Counted from the first letter of the stretch, positions 1 to 4,941 are shown. The stretch is 6,953 bases of DNA from Oscillospiraceae bacterium (GCA_020024215.1 JAHHUC010000086.1:1-6953), one strand, 5' to 3'. Notes: generated by a model from the letters alone, not told the origin. Made by a program: numbers and translations.

Positions 1-559
1 TATAAAGGGCGGGTCTTTTTTTGCTTACAAAGCCGCCAAGGTTGCTCCAAAAGGGCACTTCCGAAATCTGCCGGTATGGGGGAGCCTTATATTTTTTCAA
101 GGCTTCCTTTCTTTCCTCGCAGGAAAGCTTATCCAAATTGGGATAGCTCTCATCCTCCAAGGCGGTGAGGATGTATTTTCCCTCACCTATATCCTCTATG
201 GAATAAACAAAAAGCGGAATTGTGAAGGCCTTCTCCGCCTCCCCTCCTGTGAGAGAGAGTTCATAAAAGGAGGTGATGTTTTCCCCCTCCTCCCTTCTTT
301 TTTTAACCTTTGGATTTCTCAAAGAGGGAAAAAGCAGGGAGCTGTCCTTTTGCCAGCAAAAGGAGCTGACATTTTTGTCCCCTGTCATTCTTTTGGTCTT
401 TTTATCCTCAAAGCTGTAAAGATAAATGTCGCCTCTGTAATTATTTCCCTCTATGTCCGGGCTTTGCACCACAAAGGCGGCATAAGCTCCTGTGGGAGAA
501 AAAATCGGATTGCCGACAAATTCAAACTGCAAAAAACTGTCTTTTTCAATCTTTTTCAT
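1..559 (-). CDS. S9-family (prolyl oligopeptidase / acylaminoacyl-peptidase type) serine peptidase, N-terminal part, cut by window edge
   Basis: The gene reads leftward from an ATG at 559-557 and runs off the window, leaving 186 codons. An AAAGGAG ribosome binding site lies 6 nt upstream of the ATG and fixes the start. The protein begins MKKIEKDSFLQFEF and continues with short beta-strand segments (NPIFSPTGAYAAFV near residues 17-30, GDIYLYSFEDKKTKRMT near 43-58, FCWQKDSSLLFPS near 67-79). This is the pattern of the beta-propeller that gates the active site in S9 peptidases. The stretch VPFWSNLGGFVSKKRP near residues 168-183 is, from family memory, typical of clostridial members. The alpha/beta-hydrolase half with the Ser-Asp-His triad would lie beyond the window and cannot be checked. 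There is no signal peptide, so the protein is probably cytoplasmic and acts on short peptides. It diverges from spoIIP. The family call is an inference from the N-terminal domain only. Confidence 0.72.
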   Translation of the reverse strand, partial: MKKIEKDSFLQFEFVGNPIFSPTGAYAAFVVQSPDIEGNNYRGDIYLYSFEDKKTKRMTGDKNVSSFCWQKDSSLLFPSLRNPKVKKRREEGENITSFYELSLTGGEAEKAFTIPLFVYSIEDIGEGKYILTALEDESYPNLDKLSCEERKEALKKYKAPPYRQISEVPFWSNLGGFVSKKRPALY

Positions 560-651
560 ACTGTTCTCCTTTAAAATATTTTTTCTGACAGTTTAATTTT
601 CTTACTGCCGAAGAAATTTGTCAATATTCAAATAGCCGATAAAAGCCCTGT

Positions 652-680
652 TCATATGTTCAAAATTTACGGCATAAGCT
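652..680 (+). promoter_or_regulatory. Candidate sigma-E (mother-cell) promoter of spoIIP
   Basis: TCATATG at 652-658 resembles the sigma-E -35 consensus (KMATATT, 6 of 7). CATAAGCT at 673-680 resembles the -10 consensus (CATACAHT, 6 of 8). The spacing is 14 nt, which is right for this sigma factor. Transcription would start near 687, just before the ribosome binding site at 697-705. In Bacillus subtilis spoIIP is sigma-E dependent, so the context agrees. No convincing sigma-A promoter was seen upstream of this gene. Confidence 0.45.
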
Positions 681-710
681 TAGAAAAGAAGCTTGTAAAG
701 GAAAGAAAAT

Positions 711-1844
711 ATGAAGAGATACAGAAAGAGAAAAAACAAGGGCGCCGCTTTGGTATTTTTGTCGGCTTTGATTTTGGCCTGTTCGCTTTTTTTAAGCTAT
801 GAGGTTTTAAAAAGCGAGGAGGCTTATTCGGCCATGCAAAAAAAAGAGCAGCACCCATTGGAGCAATTTAACGAGGACAATGTGTTGGATACAGAGCCAA
901 AGCCCAAATCTGTAAATCCGAAAAAAGAGGAAAGCAGCCTGCAAACAGATGAGCTGTCAGAGGAAAATGAAGCTTTTGAAAAGGTCCCCTTGGAATTTGA
1001 GCAAAAGACAAGTGAAAGCCTTCCCCCAATTCCAAAAGACTGTCAAAAAAGGGTGATAGAGGCTGATCTTTCCTATAAGGACAACAAGACCTTTCTGCAC
1101 ACACATAAAATATCTCTTAAAAATTCCACGCAATATTCCGACGCAGAAATTTCAGCCATTTTGGATACCGATATGAAAATGCGTTTCAAAGAGACTGATG
1201 AGCCTCAATTTCTCATTTATCACACACACGCAACCGAAAGCTTCAACCCCAGAGACGAGGAATTTTACGACAGCCGGTATAATTGGAGAAGCCGTGACAA
1301 TACTATAAACATGGTGTCGGTGGGCGATGCGGCGCTCTGTGAGCTTGAAAAGGCAGATATACCCTATATACATGATACAAGCCAGCACGATTATCCCTCC
1401 TACAACGGCTCTTATAAAAGCAGCTTCAATTCAGTGTCCCAAATTTTAAGCAAAAACAAGGAGATAAAGGTGGCGCTGGATTTGCACCGGGATGCCATAG
1501 AAAAGGATTCGGGTGAGATAACAAAGCCTGTTCTTATATTGGAGGACGGCACAAAGCTTGCTCAGATAATGATAATAGCCAACTGTGACGACGGAAGCAA
1601 CCTTATTCCCAACTGGCGGGAGAATTTGAGGTTTGCAAAGGAGCTGTATCTGGCTTTGGAAAACGTGTGCCCGGGAATATGCCGACCTATACTTTTAGCC
1701 AACAGAAAATATAACCAGCAGCTTTCCACAGGCGCTCTTTTAATAGAGGTGGGAGGACACGCAAACACAGTTTTGGAGGCAAAAAGATCGGGCAAGGTTT
1801 TGGGACTTGCGCTCAAGGAGATTTATGAAGACTTCAAGGAGTAA
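711..1844 (+). CDS. spoIIP: Stage II sporulation protein P (SpoIIP), peptidoglycan amidase/endopeptidase of engulfment
   Basis: The protein has 377 residues, close to the usual length of the family. A basic N-terminus (KRYRKRKNK) is followed by one membrane segment at about residues 11-30, then a charged, low-complexity linker (about 35-110). The C-terminal catalytic domain shows the family landmarks in order: FLIYHTHATESF (167-178, His171, His173 and Glu176), ALDLHRDA (255-262, His259) and LLIEVGGHANT (343-353, Glu346 and His350). These His and Glu residues are the likely zinc-binding and catalytic set. In the known pathway SpoIIP is anchored in the mother-cell membrane, works with SpoIID and SpoIIM, and cuts peptide stems and cross-links so that the septal membrane can engulf the forespore. 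The ATG at 711 has an AAAGGAAAG site 5 nt upstream. The 3' end overlaps the next gene by 20 bp. No frameshift or missing motif is seen. Confidence 0.96.
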   Translation: MKRYRKRKNKGAALVFLSALILACSLFLSYEVLKSEEAYSAMQKKEQHPLEQFNEDNVLDTEPKPKSVNPKKEESSLQTDELSEENEAFEKVPLEFEQKTSESLPPIPKDCQKRVIEADLSYKDNKTFLHTHKISLKNSTQYSDAEISAILDTDMKMRFKETDEPQFLIYHTHATESFNPRDEEFYDSRYNWRSRDNTINMVSVGDAALCELEKADIPYIHDTSQHDYPSYNGSYKSSFNSVSQILSKNKEIKVALDLHRDAIEKDSGEITKPVLILEDGTKLAQIMIIANCDDGSNLIPNWRENLRFAKELYLALENVCPGICRPILLANRKYNQQLSTGALLIEVGGHANTVLEAKRSGKVLGLALKEIYEDFKE

Positions 1845-2037
1845 ACATTTTAAAAGGAATTTAAGGCTTTTTTTCCTTTCTTTTATCATCTCGCTGATTG
1901 CTGCCTGTTTGATGTCAGCACTGATTTTTGTATATATTTTTGCTGAGGAAAAGGGCATGGGAATAATGCTGCCGAAAATTTCCGGCCCCTTACCTTTTCC
2001 CTATGCTCTTTTGGATTTAAGGCTTTATCTCATATAG
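1825..2037 (+). CDS. Small single-pass membrane protein of unknown function, overlapping the end of spoIIP
   Basis: This is a 70-residue protein. I chose the ATG at 1825 over a TTG at 1807 because AAGGAG (1815-1820) sits 4 nt before it. The first 20 bases lie inside the last codons of spoIIP, which suggests translational coupling and co-expression during sporulation. The N-terminus is strongly basic (KTSRSKHFKRNLR, residues 2-14). It is followed by a long hydrophobic stretch at about 15-39 and a short tail rich in Pro, Gly and Leu (PKISGPLPFPYALLDLR, 50-66). By the positive-inside rule the N-terminus is cytoplasmic and the tail faces outward. I recognise no family and assign no function. A role in sporulation is suggested only by its position. 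Confidence 0.72.
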   Translation: MKTSRSKHFKRNLRLFFLSFIISLIAACLMSALIFVYIFAEEKGMGIMLPKISGPLPFPYALLDLRLYLI

Positions 2038-2049
2038 GGAAATTTATAC

Positions 2050-2074
2050 CCAAAACAAAGTTCTTTTGGTTTTT
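2050..2074 (+). terminator. Possible weak intrinsic terminator after the spoIIP pair
   Basis: CCAAAA (2050-2055) can pair with TTTTGG (2064-2069) across an 8-nt loop, followed by TTTTT and a further T-rich run. The stem is AT-rich and only 6 bp, so it would terminate weakly if at all. Its place 12 bases after the stop codon is right. Confidence 0.35.
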
Positions 2075-2097
2075 CTTTGGCATAATTTTTTAAAGAA

Positions 2098-2126
2098 TTG
2101 AAAAAGCCTAAATATTATGCTAAACT
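2098..2126 (+). promoter_or_regulatory. Candidate sigma-A promoter with extended -10 for the 2175-2873 gene
   Basis: TTGAAA (2098-2103) and TAAACT (2121-2126) are 17 nt apart. A TG dinucleotide one base before the -10 box (2118-2119) makes it an extended -10 element. Transcription would start near 2133, about 40 nt before the ATG. This suggests the following gene is expressed separately from spoIIP. Confidence 0.5.
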
Positions 2127-2174
2127 TCCCTTAAGAAAAGACATTCTGCTGCAAAATTTAAAAAGGTGTATAAA

Positions 2175-2873
2175 ATGAAGGAAATCTCCCACAGAAGCCA
2201 AAGTATCAAAAATGAATTTTATGCCTGTTTAGAGCAATACAGAAGCCTTTGGGATAAGGGCTTAAAAAAGCAGGCAAATGAATATTTAAAGACCTGTATG
2301 AAGGAGATCTCTGAAAATACCGACAAAGAAGCTTTAGATGAGGTGCTCTGTGATTTCTGCCGCAGATTTTTTGACAATGGAGAATTCGGTTATCTTAATG
2401 ACAGAGGAAATGCTCTTCTCCCCTATGAATTAAACAAAATACTCTGGGAATATTTAAAGGAAAAATGCCAAGAGGAAAAAATGCCCCATATGCGCTGGAT
2501 ATGGGAGATATTCGGAGTATACATGAATCCCTTTGACAAAGAGGAAAAGCTGGACAGAGAGCAGCTTTTAAAAAAGGCATATGAGCATAAGGACTGTGAT
2601 GAAAAAACAGTAAACCTTTATTTTAAGCTGAAGCTTCATTATCTGGGATATGGTGCACATCATTTTCCCGACAGATGCCTTTTTGACAGAAAGGCTTACA
2701 TGAAGCTTTTGTCACAGGCGCAGGAAATTGCAGATAAACACACACTTTCGCCCTGTCTTATGGATGAATTTCAATATATCAAAAGGATCTACAACTGCTA
2801 TATCCAATTTGATGATGCAGGCAGAAAGGGAGATTTTAGGAAGATATGCCTAAGGGAAGGCTTTACATTTTAA
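2175..2873 (+). CDS. Hypothetical protein, 232 residues, predominantly alpha-helical, cytosolic
   Basis: I do not recognise the family. The ATG at 2175 is preferred to a GTG at 2166 because AAAGGTG (2162-2168) is a good ribosome binding site for it. The protein has no signal peptide or membrane segment. It is rich in Lys, Glu, Leu and Cys (about ten cysteines, not in a clear metal-binding spacing). It reads as a series of amphipathic helices, compatible with a helical-repeat or immunity-like fold. Distinctive stretches are RWIWEIFGVYMNPFDKEE (near residues 105-122) and LGYGAHHFPDRCLFDRKA (near 157-174), with an aromatic C-terminus. The stop codon lies at the left boundary of the duplicated leader of the type III toxin-antitoxin module, so this gene may belong to the accessory segment. 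That is inference. No partner gene is visible. Confidence 0.7.
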   Translation: MKEISHRSQSIKNEFYACLEQYRSLWDKGLKKQANEYLKTCMKEISENTDKEALDEVLCDFCRRFFDNGEFGYLNDRGNALLPYELNKILWEYLKEKCQEEKMPHMRWIWEIFGVYMNPFDKEEKLDREQLLKKAYEHKDCDEKTVNLYFKLKLHYLGYGAHHFPDRCLFDRKAYMKLLSQAQEIADKHTLSPCLMDEFQYIKRIYNCYIQFDDAGRKGDFRKICLREGFTF

Positions 2874-2878
2874 AGAGG

Positions 2879-3240
2879 CAGGAAAATAATATGTTCTTTA
2901 AAAAGAAAAAGGAATAAAGACAGCAGGAATTTTTGGCGTTAGATTATTGCCCCTTAAAGCCTGTCATAATATAGGTGCTTAATGTGTAATTTAAAACTTA
3001 CAAAAGGGCTTCATGTCAAAGATGACTGTTTTAAAAGGTATTAAGAATCAAGAAATTAAAAACAGTTGAAGCAACAATCCGAAAAGCCAATGCTGTGATA
3101 AAAGAAGCCTTTTCAGACCTCAATCTTTCCCAGAGCTTTAATTGTTGAAGAATAAAATATTGCAGTATTAAAAATGCAGGATTATGCTTGACATAATTTA
3201 TGCTTTTTCGTATTATAATAACATCGGGTAGAGATACCCG
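2879..3240 (+). repeat. Long direct repeat, copy 1: leader and promoter of the orphan antitoxin array
   Basis: About 360 bp that match 3401-3760, with an offset of 522 bp at the left end and 520 at the right. From the left end to the -35 box I count roughly 24 differences in about 310 bp, near 92% identity. Most of them fall in two short clusters (around 3113-3130 and 3170-3187). The match ends with a shared GGGTA-GNRA-TACCC hairpin. Between -35 and the start site the copies differ freely. No intact gene lies in this repeat. Short reading segments that look like remains of a protein gene are present (see findings). Confidence 0.93.
3188..3216 (+). promoter_or_regulatory. Strong sigma-A promoter of the orphan repeat RNA
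   Basis: TTGACA (3188-3193) is followed after 17 nt by TATTAT (3211-3216). An overlapping perfect TATAAT (3214-3219) would need a 20-nt spacer, so the first is preferred. Transcription is expected to start at about 3222-3225, immediately before the hairpin at 3225-3240. The promoter corresponds to that of the toxI array downstream. Confidence 0.85.
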
Positions 3241-3244
3241 GCCT

Positions 3245-3355
3245 GAAAAGCGCCCTGCCGCTTTAAGAGCAGATCATTTATGAAAAGTACCCTGCCGCTT
3301 TAAGAGCAGGTCATTTATGAAAGGTGCGCCACGGCCTTAACTGTGGCTGTAATGA
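3245..3355 (+). repeat. Tandem repeat array, 3 x 37 nt (orphan antitoxin units)
   Basis: The units are 3245-3281, 3282-3318 and 3319-3355. The first two differ at only three positions. The third is much diverged, but its four stem segments sit at exactly the same offsets and keep pairing. Each unit begins GAAA, a likely cleavage-site context for a ToxN-type nuclease, since such toxins cut in A-rich linkers between pseudoknots. Contiguous units without spacers rule out a CRISPR array. Confidence 0.88.
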
Positions 3356-3362
3356 GCAGAAG

Positions 3363-3388
3363 GGGGCGGTTTGTACCGTCCCTTTTTC
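3363..3388 (+). terminator. Intrinsic terminator of the orphan repeat RNA
   Basis: GGGGCGGT (3363-3370) pairs with ACCGTCCC (3375-3382), 8 bp with one G-U pair and a TTGT loop, followed by TTTTTC. It is strong and GC-rich. It ends the transcript directly before the second copy of the leader, so the orphan RNA should be made independently of toxI-toxN. Confidence 0.88.
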
Positions 3389-3400
3389 TTATTAAACAGT

Positions 3401-3760
3401 CAGGAAAATAATATATTCTTTAAAAAGAAAAAGGAATAAAGACAGCAGGAATTTTTGGTGTTAGATTATTGCCCCTTAAAGCCTGTCATAATACAGGTGC
3501 TTATGTGTAATTTAAAGCTTACAAAAAGGCTTCATGTCAAAGATGATTGTTTTTAAAGGTATTAAGAATCAAGAAATAAAAAACAGTTGAAGAAACAATC
3601 CGAAAAGCCAATGATGTGACAAAAGAAGCCTTTGCTGCCCTCGACCTCTCCGAGAGCTTTAATTGTTGAAGAATAAAATATTGCAGTATTAAAAATACAA
3701 AATCATTCTTGACATATTTCTGTTCTCCGCGTATAATACTATTACAGGGTAGAAATACCC
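3401..3760 (+). repeat. Long direct repeat, copy 2: leader and promoter of toxI-toxN
   Basis: The counterpart of 2879-3240. It begins about a dozen bases after the T-run of the orphan array's terminator and ends with the hairpin GGGTA-GAAA-TACCC (3747-3760). It again carries a GNRA tetraloop, GAAA here and GAGA in copy 1, so the loop differs while its class is conserved. The segment upstream of the promoter holds no intact gene. Confidence 0.93.
3709..3737 (+). promoter_or_regulatory. Perfect-consensus sigma-A promoter of toxI-toxN
   Basis: TTGACA (3709-3714), a 17-nt spacer and TATAAT (3732-3737) match the consensus at all 12 positions. The start is expected near 3744, just before the 5' hairpin at 3747. 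High antitoxin RNA output relative to toxin mRNA is what type III systems need. Confidence 0.93.
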
Positions 3761-3765
3761 CCGAA

Positions 3766-3867
3766 GCGGTGTACCCTACCATGAGTGGGAGCTAAAAAAG
3801 CGGTGTACTCTACCATGAGTGAGAGCCAAAAAAGCGGTGTACCCTACCATGAGTGGGAGCTAAAAAA
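3766..3867 (+). repeat. Tandem repeat array, 3 x 34 nt (toxI units)
   Basis: The units are 3766-3799, 3800-3833 and 3834-3867. Units 1 and 3 are identical. Unit 2 differs at three positions, two of which form a compensating pair in stem 2. A two-base start of a fourth unit (GC, 3868-3869) runs into the terminator. Confidence 0.96.
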
Positions 3868-3869
3868 GC

Positions 3870-3904
3870 AAAGAGATAGGCTTTCACAAGCCTATCTCTT
3901 TTTT
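3870..3904 (+). terminator. Attenuating intrinsic terminator between toxI and toxN
   Basis: The 14-nt arm AAAGAGATAGGCTT (3870-3883) pairs perfectly with 3888-3901 around a TCAC loop, and the T-run extends to 3904. In known type III loci a terminator in this position lets most transcripts stop after the antitoxin, and only read-through produces toxin mRNA. That sets antitoxin excess. Confidence 0.95.
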
Positions 3905-3917
3905 AGGGAGATTACAT

Positions 3918-4451
3918 ATGAGTTTTTCTTTTTACAGAGCTGACGCAGCCTATTGTGATTTTTTGCGTGAAAGTGATCCTTGCGTCCCTTATACAATGGA
4001 CAAGAAAAATACCCGGCCTTTTGTCGGCATAGTCTTTTCCATGAATGGATATAATTATTATGCCCCCTTGACTTCTCCGAAGCCAAAGCACCTTACGATG
4101 AAGAATCAAATTGATTTTCTCAAAATCAATGGCGGCGCATGGGGCGCAATCAATTTTAACAACATGATACCAATACATACGGACAGCTTGCAGCCCATAG
4201 ACATGAAAATACTTCCTACTGATGATAAAGCAACTATTGATTATAAAAATCTTTTGGCAAATCAGCTTTCTTGGTGCAACACCACTGAAAACATGGATTT
4301 CATTACCGCTAAAGCACAAAAACTTTATCATACCATTACCAGCAAGACCGCCCGTCCTCAATTAGTTGAAAGGTGTTGCAATTTTTCTGTTGACGAAGCA
4401 CAATTCCTTGTTTATTGCAATACCCATAATTTGAGTGTTAAAAAAACCTGA
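3918..4451 (+). CDS. toxN: Type III toxin-antitoxin endoribonuclease, ToxN/AbiQ family
   Basis: The protein has 177 residues, the usual size for ToxN and AbiQ. The ATG at 3918 has AGGGAG (3905-3910) 7 nt upstream, overlapping the end of the terminator. Family signatures are RPFVGIVFSMNGYNYYAPLT (33-52), the active-site motif TSPK (52-55: Thr52, Ser53, Lys55, with Pro54), KPKHLTMKN beyond it, and GAINFNNMIPI (137-147 region). Thr52, Ser53 and Lys55 align with residues needed for cleavage in Pectobacterium ToxN. An aromatic residue near the N-terminus (Tyr6 or Tyr12) may serve as the further active-site tyrosine. ToxN is a sequence-specific RNase that trims its own ToxI precursor. When antitoxin falls, for instance during phage infection, it cuts cellular and phage RNA and aborts infection. 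The immediate upstream order of promoter, repeats and terminator is diagnostic. The frame ends at a TGA right after a run of seven A, and a neighbouring frame continues with coding-like sequence. Confidence 0.95.
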   Translation: MSFSFYRADAAYCDFLRESDPCVPYTMDKKNTRPFVGIVFSMNGYNYYAPLTSPKPKHLTMKNQIDFLKINGGAWGAINFNNMIPIHTDSLQPIDMKILPTDDKATIDYKNLLANQLSWCNTTENMDFITAKAQKLYHTITSKTARPQLVERCCNFSVDEAQFLVYCNTHNLSVKKT

Positions 4452-4533
4452 ATTAGAAGCAGAAGCAAAACAGGAAGTACAGCCCCCGCAAAAAATGGGC
4501 ATGAAAGAGCGCATGGCCACAGCACCGGCCTGA
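4447..4533 (+). other. Coding-like +1-frame continuation of toxN (28 codons and a stop)
   Basis: From the A7 run at 4440-4446 the +1 frame reads PELEAEAKQEVQPPQKMG and then MKERMATAPA before TGA at 4531-4533. It has no start codon or ribosome binding site of its own. The charged, Ala- and Gln-rich composition resembles a flexible C-terminal tail. It may be the original end of ToxN, cut off by a one-base indel in the homopolymer, or may be reached by slippage on the A-run. It could also be chance. Confidence 0.5.
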
Positions 4534-4599
4534 TAAGTCCACTCCCGAACGCTGACAAAAGCCGCCTTTTTATTGTTTTATTCATCTGCATATGTTTAG

Positions 4600-4889
4600 G
4601 ATGAAGAGACAGGAAAAAGGCTTGTTCCCTTTATAGAAAGAGCAGATGAATTTTTCCGGGAGATAAAAATACAGCAGGAACTTTCAAAATACATAAAGGG
4701 CGATATTTCGATTTTGGAAAATCATGGAATATACTGCCGGATAAATTCCCGATTTTTAGATTATGATGAGTATTTCAGCATGGAGGATTTTTCATAAAGG
4801 ATATAAACCAAAGAGAGATAGAGCAATTTTCCCATATCAGCTACTTTAGCTTTGACATGGGTGAAAAAATACCCCAAAGCCTTGCATAA
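4600..4889 (+). pseudogene. Remains of a decayed protein gene downstream of toxN, family uncertain
   Basis: There is no start codon or ribosome binding site, but two adjoining open stretches read like protein. The first (4600-4797, 65 codons) starts right after an in-frame TAG. It contains DEETGKRLVPFIERADEFFR and later HGIYCRINSRFLDYDEYF before TAA. The second (4797-4889, 30 codons, different frame) reads KDINQREIEQFSHISYFSFD and ends IPQSLA. The shift at 4795-4797 between them suggests either one gene broken by a frameshift or two gene ends. The first stretch loosely recalls the C-terminal tail of Cas3-type helicases, but that is weak memory-based resemblance and I do not claim it. No other gene was seen in 4534-4985. 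Confidence 0.45.
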
Positions 4890-4906
4890 AAATTAAAAGG
4901 CTTGGG
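4864..4906 (-). terminator. Possible second minus-strand terminator downstream of the PHP gene
   Basis: On the minus strand CCCAAGCCTT pairs with AAGGCTTTGGG (plus-strand 4873-4906) with one bulged base, followed by a tract containing six T (4864-4869). It lies just beyond the stronger terminator at 4942-4981 and could act as a backup or protect the toxN region from opposing transcription. Confidence 0.4.
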
Positions 4907-4941
4907 AATTTAGGTAAATGCAAGAGGACTGTCTAAAATAT

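Larger units (their letters stand above)
3224..3388 (+). ncRNA. Orphan type III antitoxin-like RNA: GNRA hairpin, three 37-nt pseudoknot repeats, terminator
   Basis: This is a self-contained transcription unit of about 165 nt. It starts with a 6-bp hairpin closed by a GAGA loop (CGGGTA 3225-3230, TACCCG 3235-3240). Three 37-nt units and an intrinsic terminator follow. Each unit can form an H-type pseudoknot. In unit 2, AAAG (3284-3287) pairs with CTTT (3298-3301), and CCTGC (3291-3295) pairs with GCAGG (3306-3310). In unit 3 the same positions read AAGG with CCTT and GCCAC with GTGGC, so four base pairs have changed on both sides. This fits the folding of ToxI-type antitoxins. Those RNAs are tandem repeats that wrap a ToxN-family endoribonuclease, and each processed unit blocks one toxin monomer. 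Unlike a standard locus, no toxin gene follows. The repeats differ in length and sequence from the toxI array downstream. Function is inferred from structure and context. Confidence 0.72.
3744..3904 (+). ncRNA. toxI: ToxI-type antitoxin RNA (three 34-nt pseudoknot repeats)
   Basis: After a GAAA-loop hairpin come three 34-nt units and a terminator, placed directly before toxN. Each unit can form an H-type pseudoknot: GGTG (3768-3771) with TACC (3777-3780), and CCC (3774-3776) with GGG (3787-3789). In unit 2 the second stem reads CTC (3808-3810) and GAG (3821-3823), a paired change that supports the stem. Units are joined by a run of six A, a plausible place for ToxN to cut the precursor into monomers. 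In known ToxIN systems the RNA units and ToxN protomers assemble in a closed ring that keeps the nuclease inactive. Three repeats of 34 nt fall within the known range for ToxI RNAs. Confidence 0.92.

Noticed and set aside
350..574. Plus-strand open frame of 74 codons
   Set aside because: It lies opposite the S9 peptidase N-terminus, which has a proper start and ribosome binding site.
619..624. Minus-strand TTGACA as the -35 box of the S9 peptidase gene
   Set aside because: No acceptable -10 box 16-18 nt downstream on that strand, so no promoter is claimed.
653..660. CATATGTT as the sigma-E -10 box of spoIIP
   Set aside because: No matching -35 at the right distance. The arrangement with this region as -35 and CATAAGCT as -10 fits better.
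3281..3344. Tiny ATG frames inside the 37-nt repeats (6-7 codons)
   Set aside because: No ribosome binding site, and stem positions covary as RNA pairs, not as codons.
3537..3782. Minus-strand open frame of 81 codons across the second leader
   Set aside because: It runs through the promoter and into the first toxI repeat, and lacks protein-like conservation between the two leader copies.
3245..3867. The two tandem repeat sets as CRISPR arrays
   Set aside because: Units are contiguous with no unique spacers, differ between the two sets, and show intra-unit pseudoknot pairing. No cas genes are intact nearby.
3892..4361. Minus-strand open frames of 64 and 149 codons opposite toxN
   Set aside because: They are antisense shadows of a gene with clear family motifs, have no good ribosome binding site, and the longer one overlaps almost the whole toxN frame.
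4521..4575. Terminator after the toxN tail (CGGC and GCCG followed by TTTTT)
   Set aside because: Only 4 bp of stem with a loop of more than 30 nt, so not convincing.
4580..4651. Ten-base inverted repeat ATTCATCTGC / GCAGATGAAT as ends of a small mobile element
   Set aside because: The 52-nt interior has no gene and no flanking target duplication is seen, so it may be coincidence.
4600..4797. Calling the decayed stretch a cas3 fragment
   Set aside because: Only vague tail resemblance. No helicase or HD motifs are present and no other cas gene is seen.
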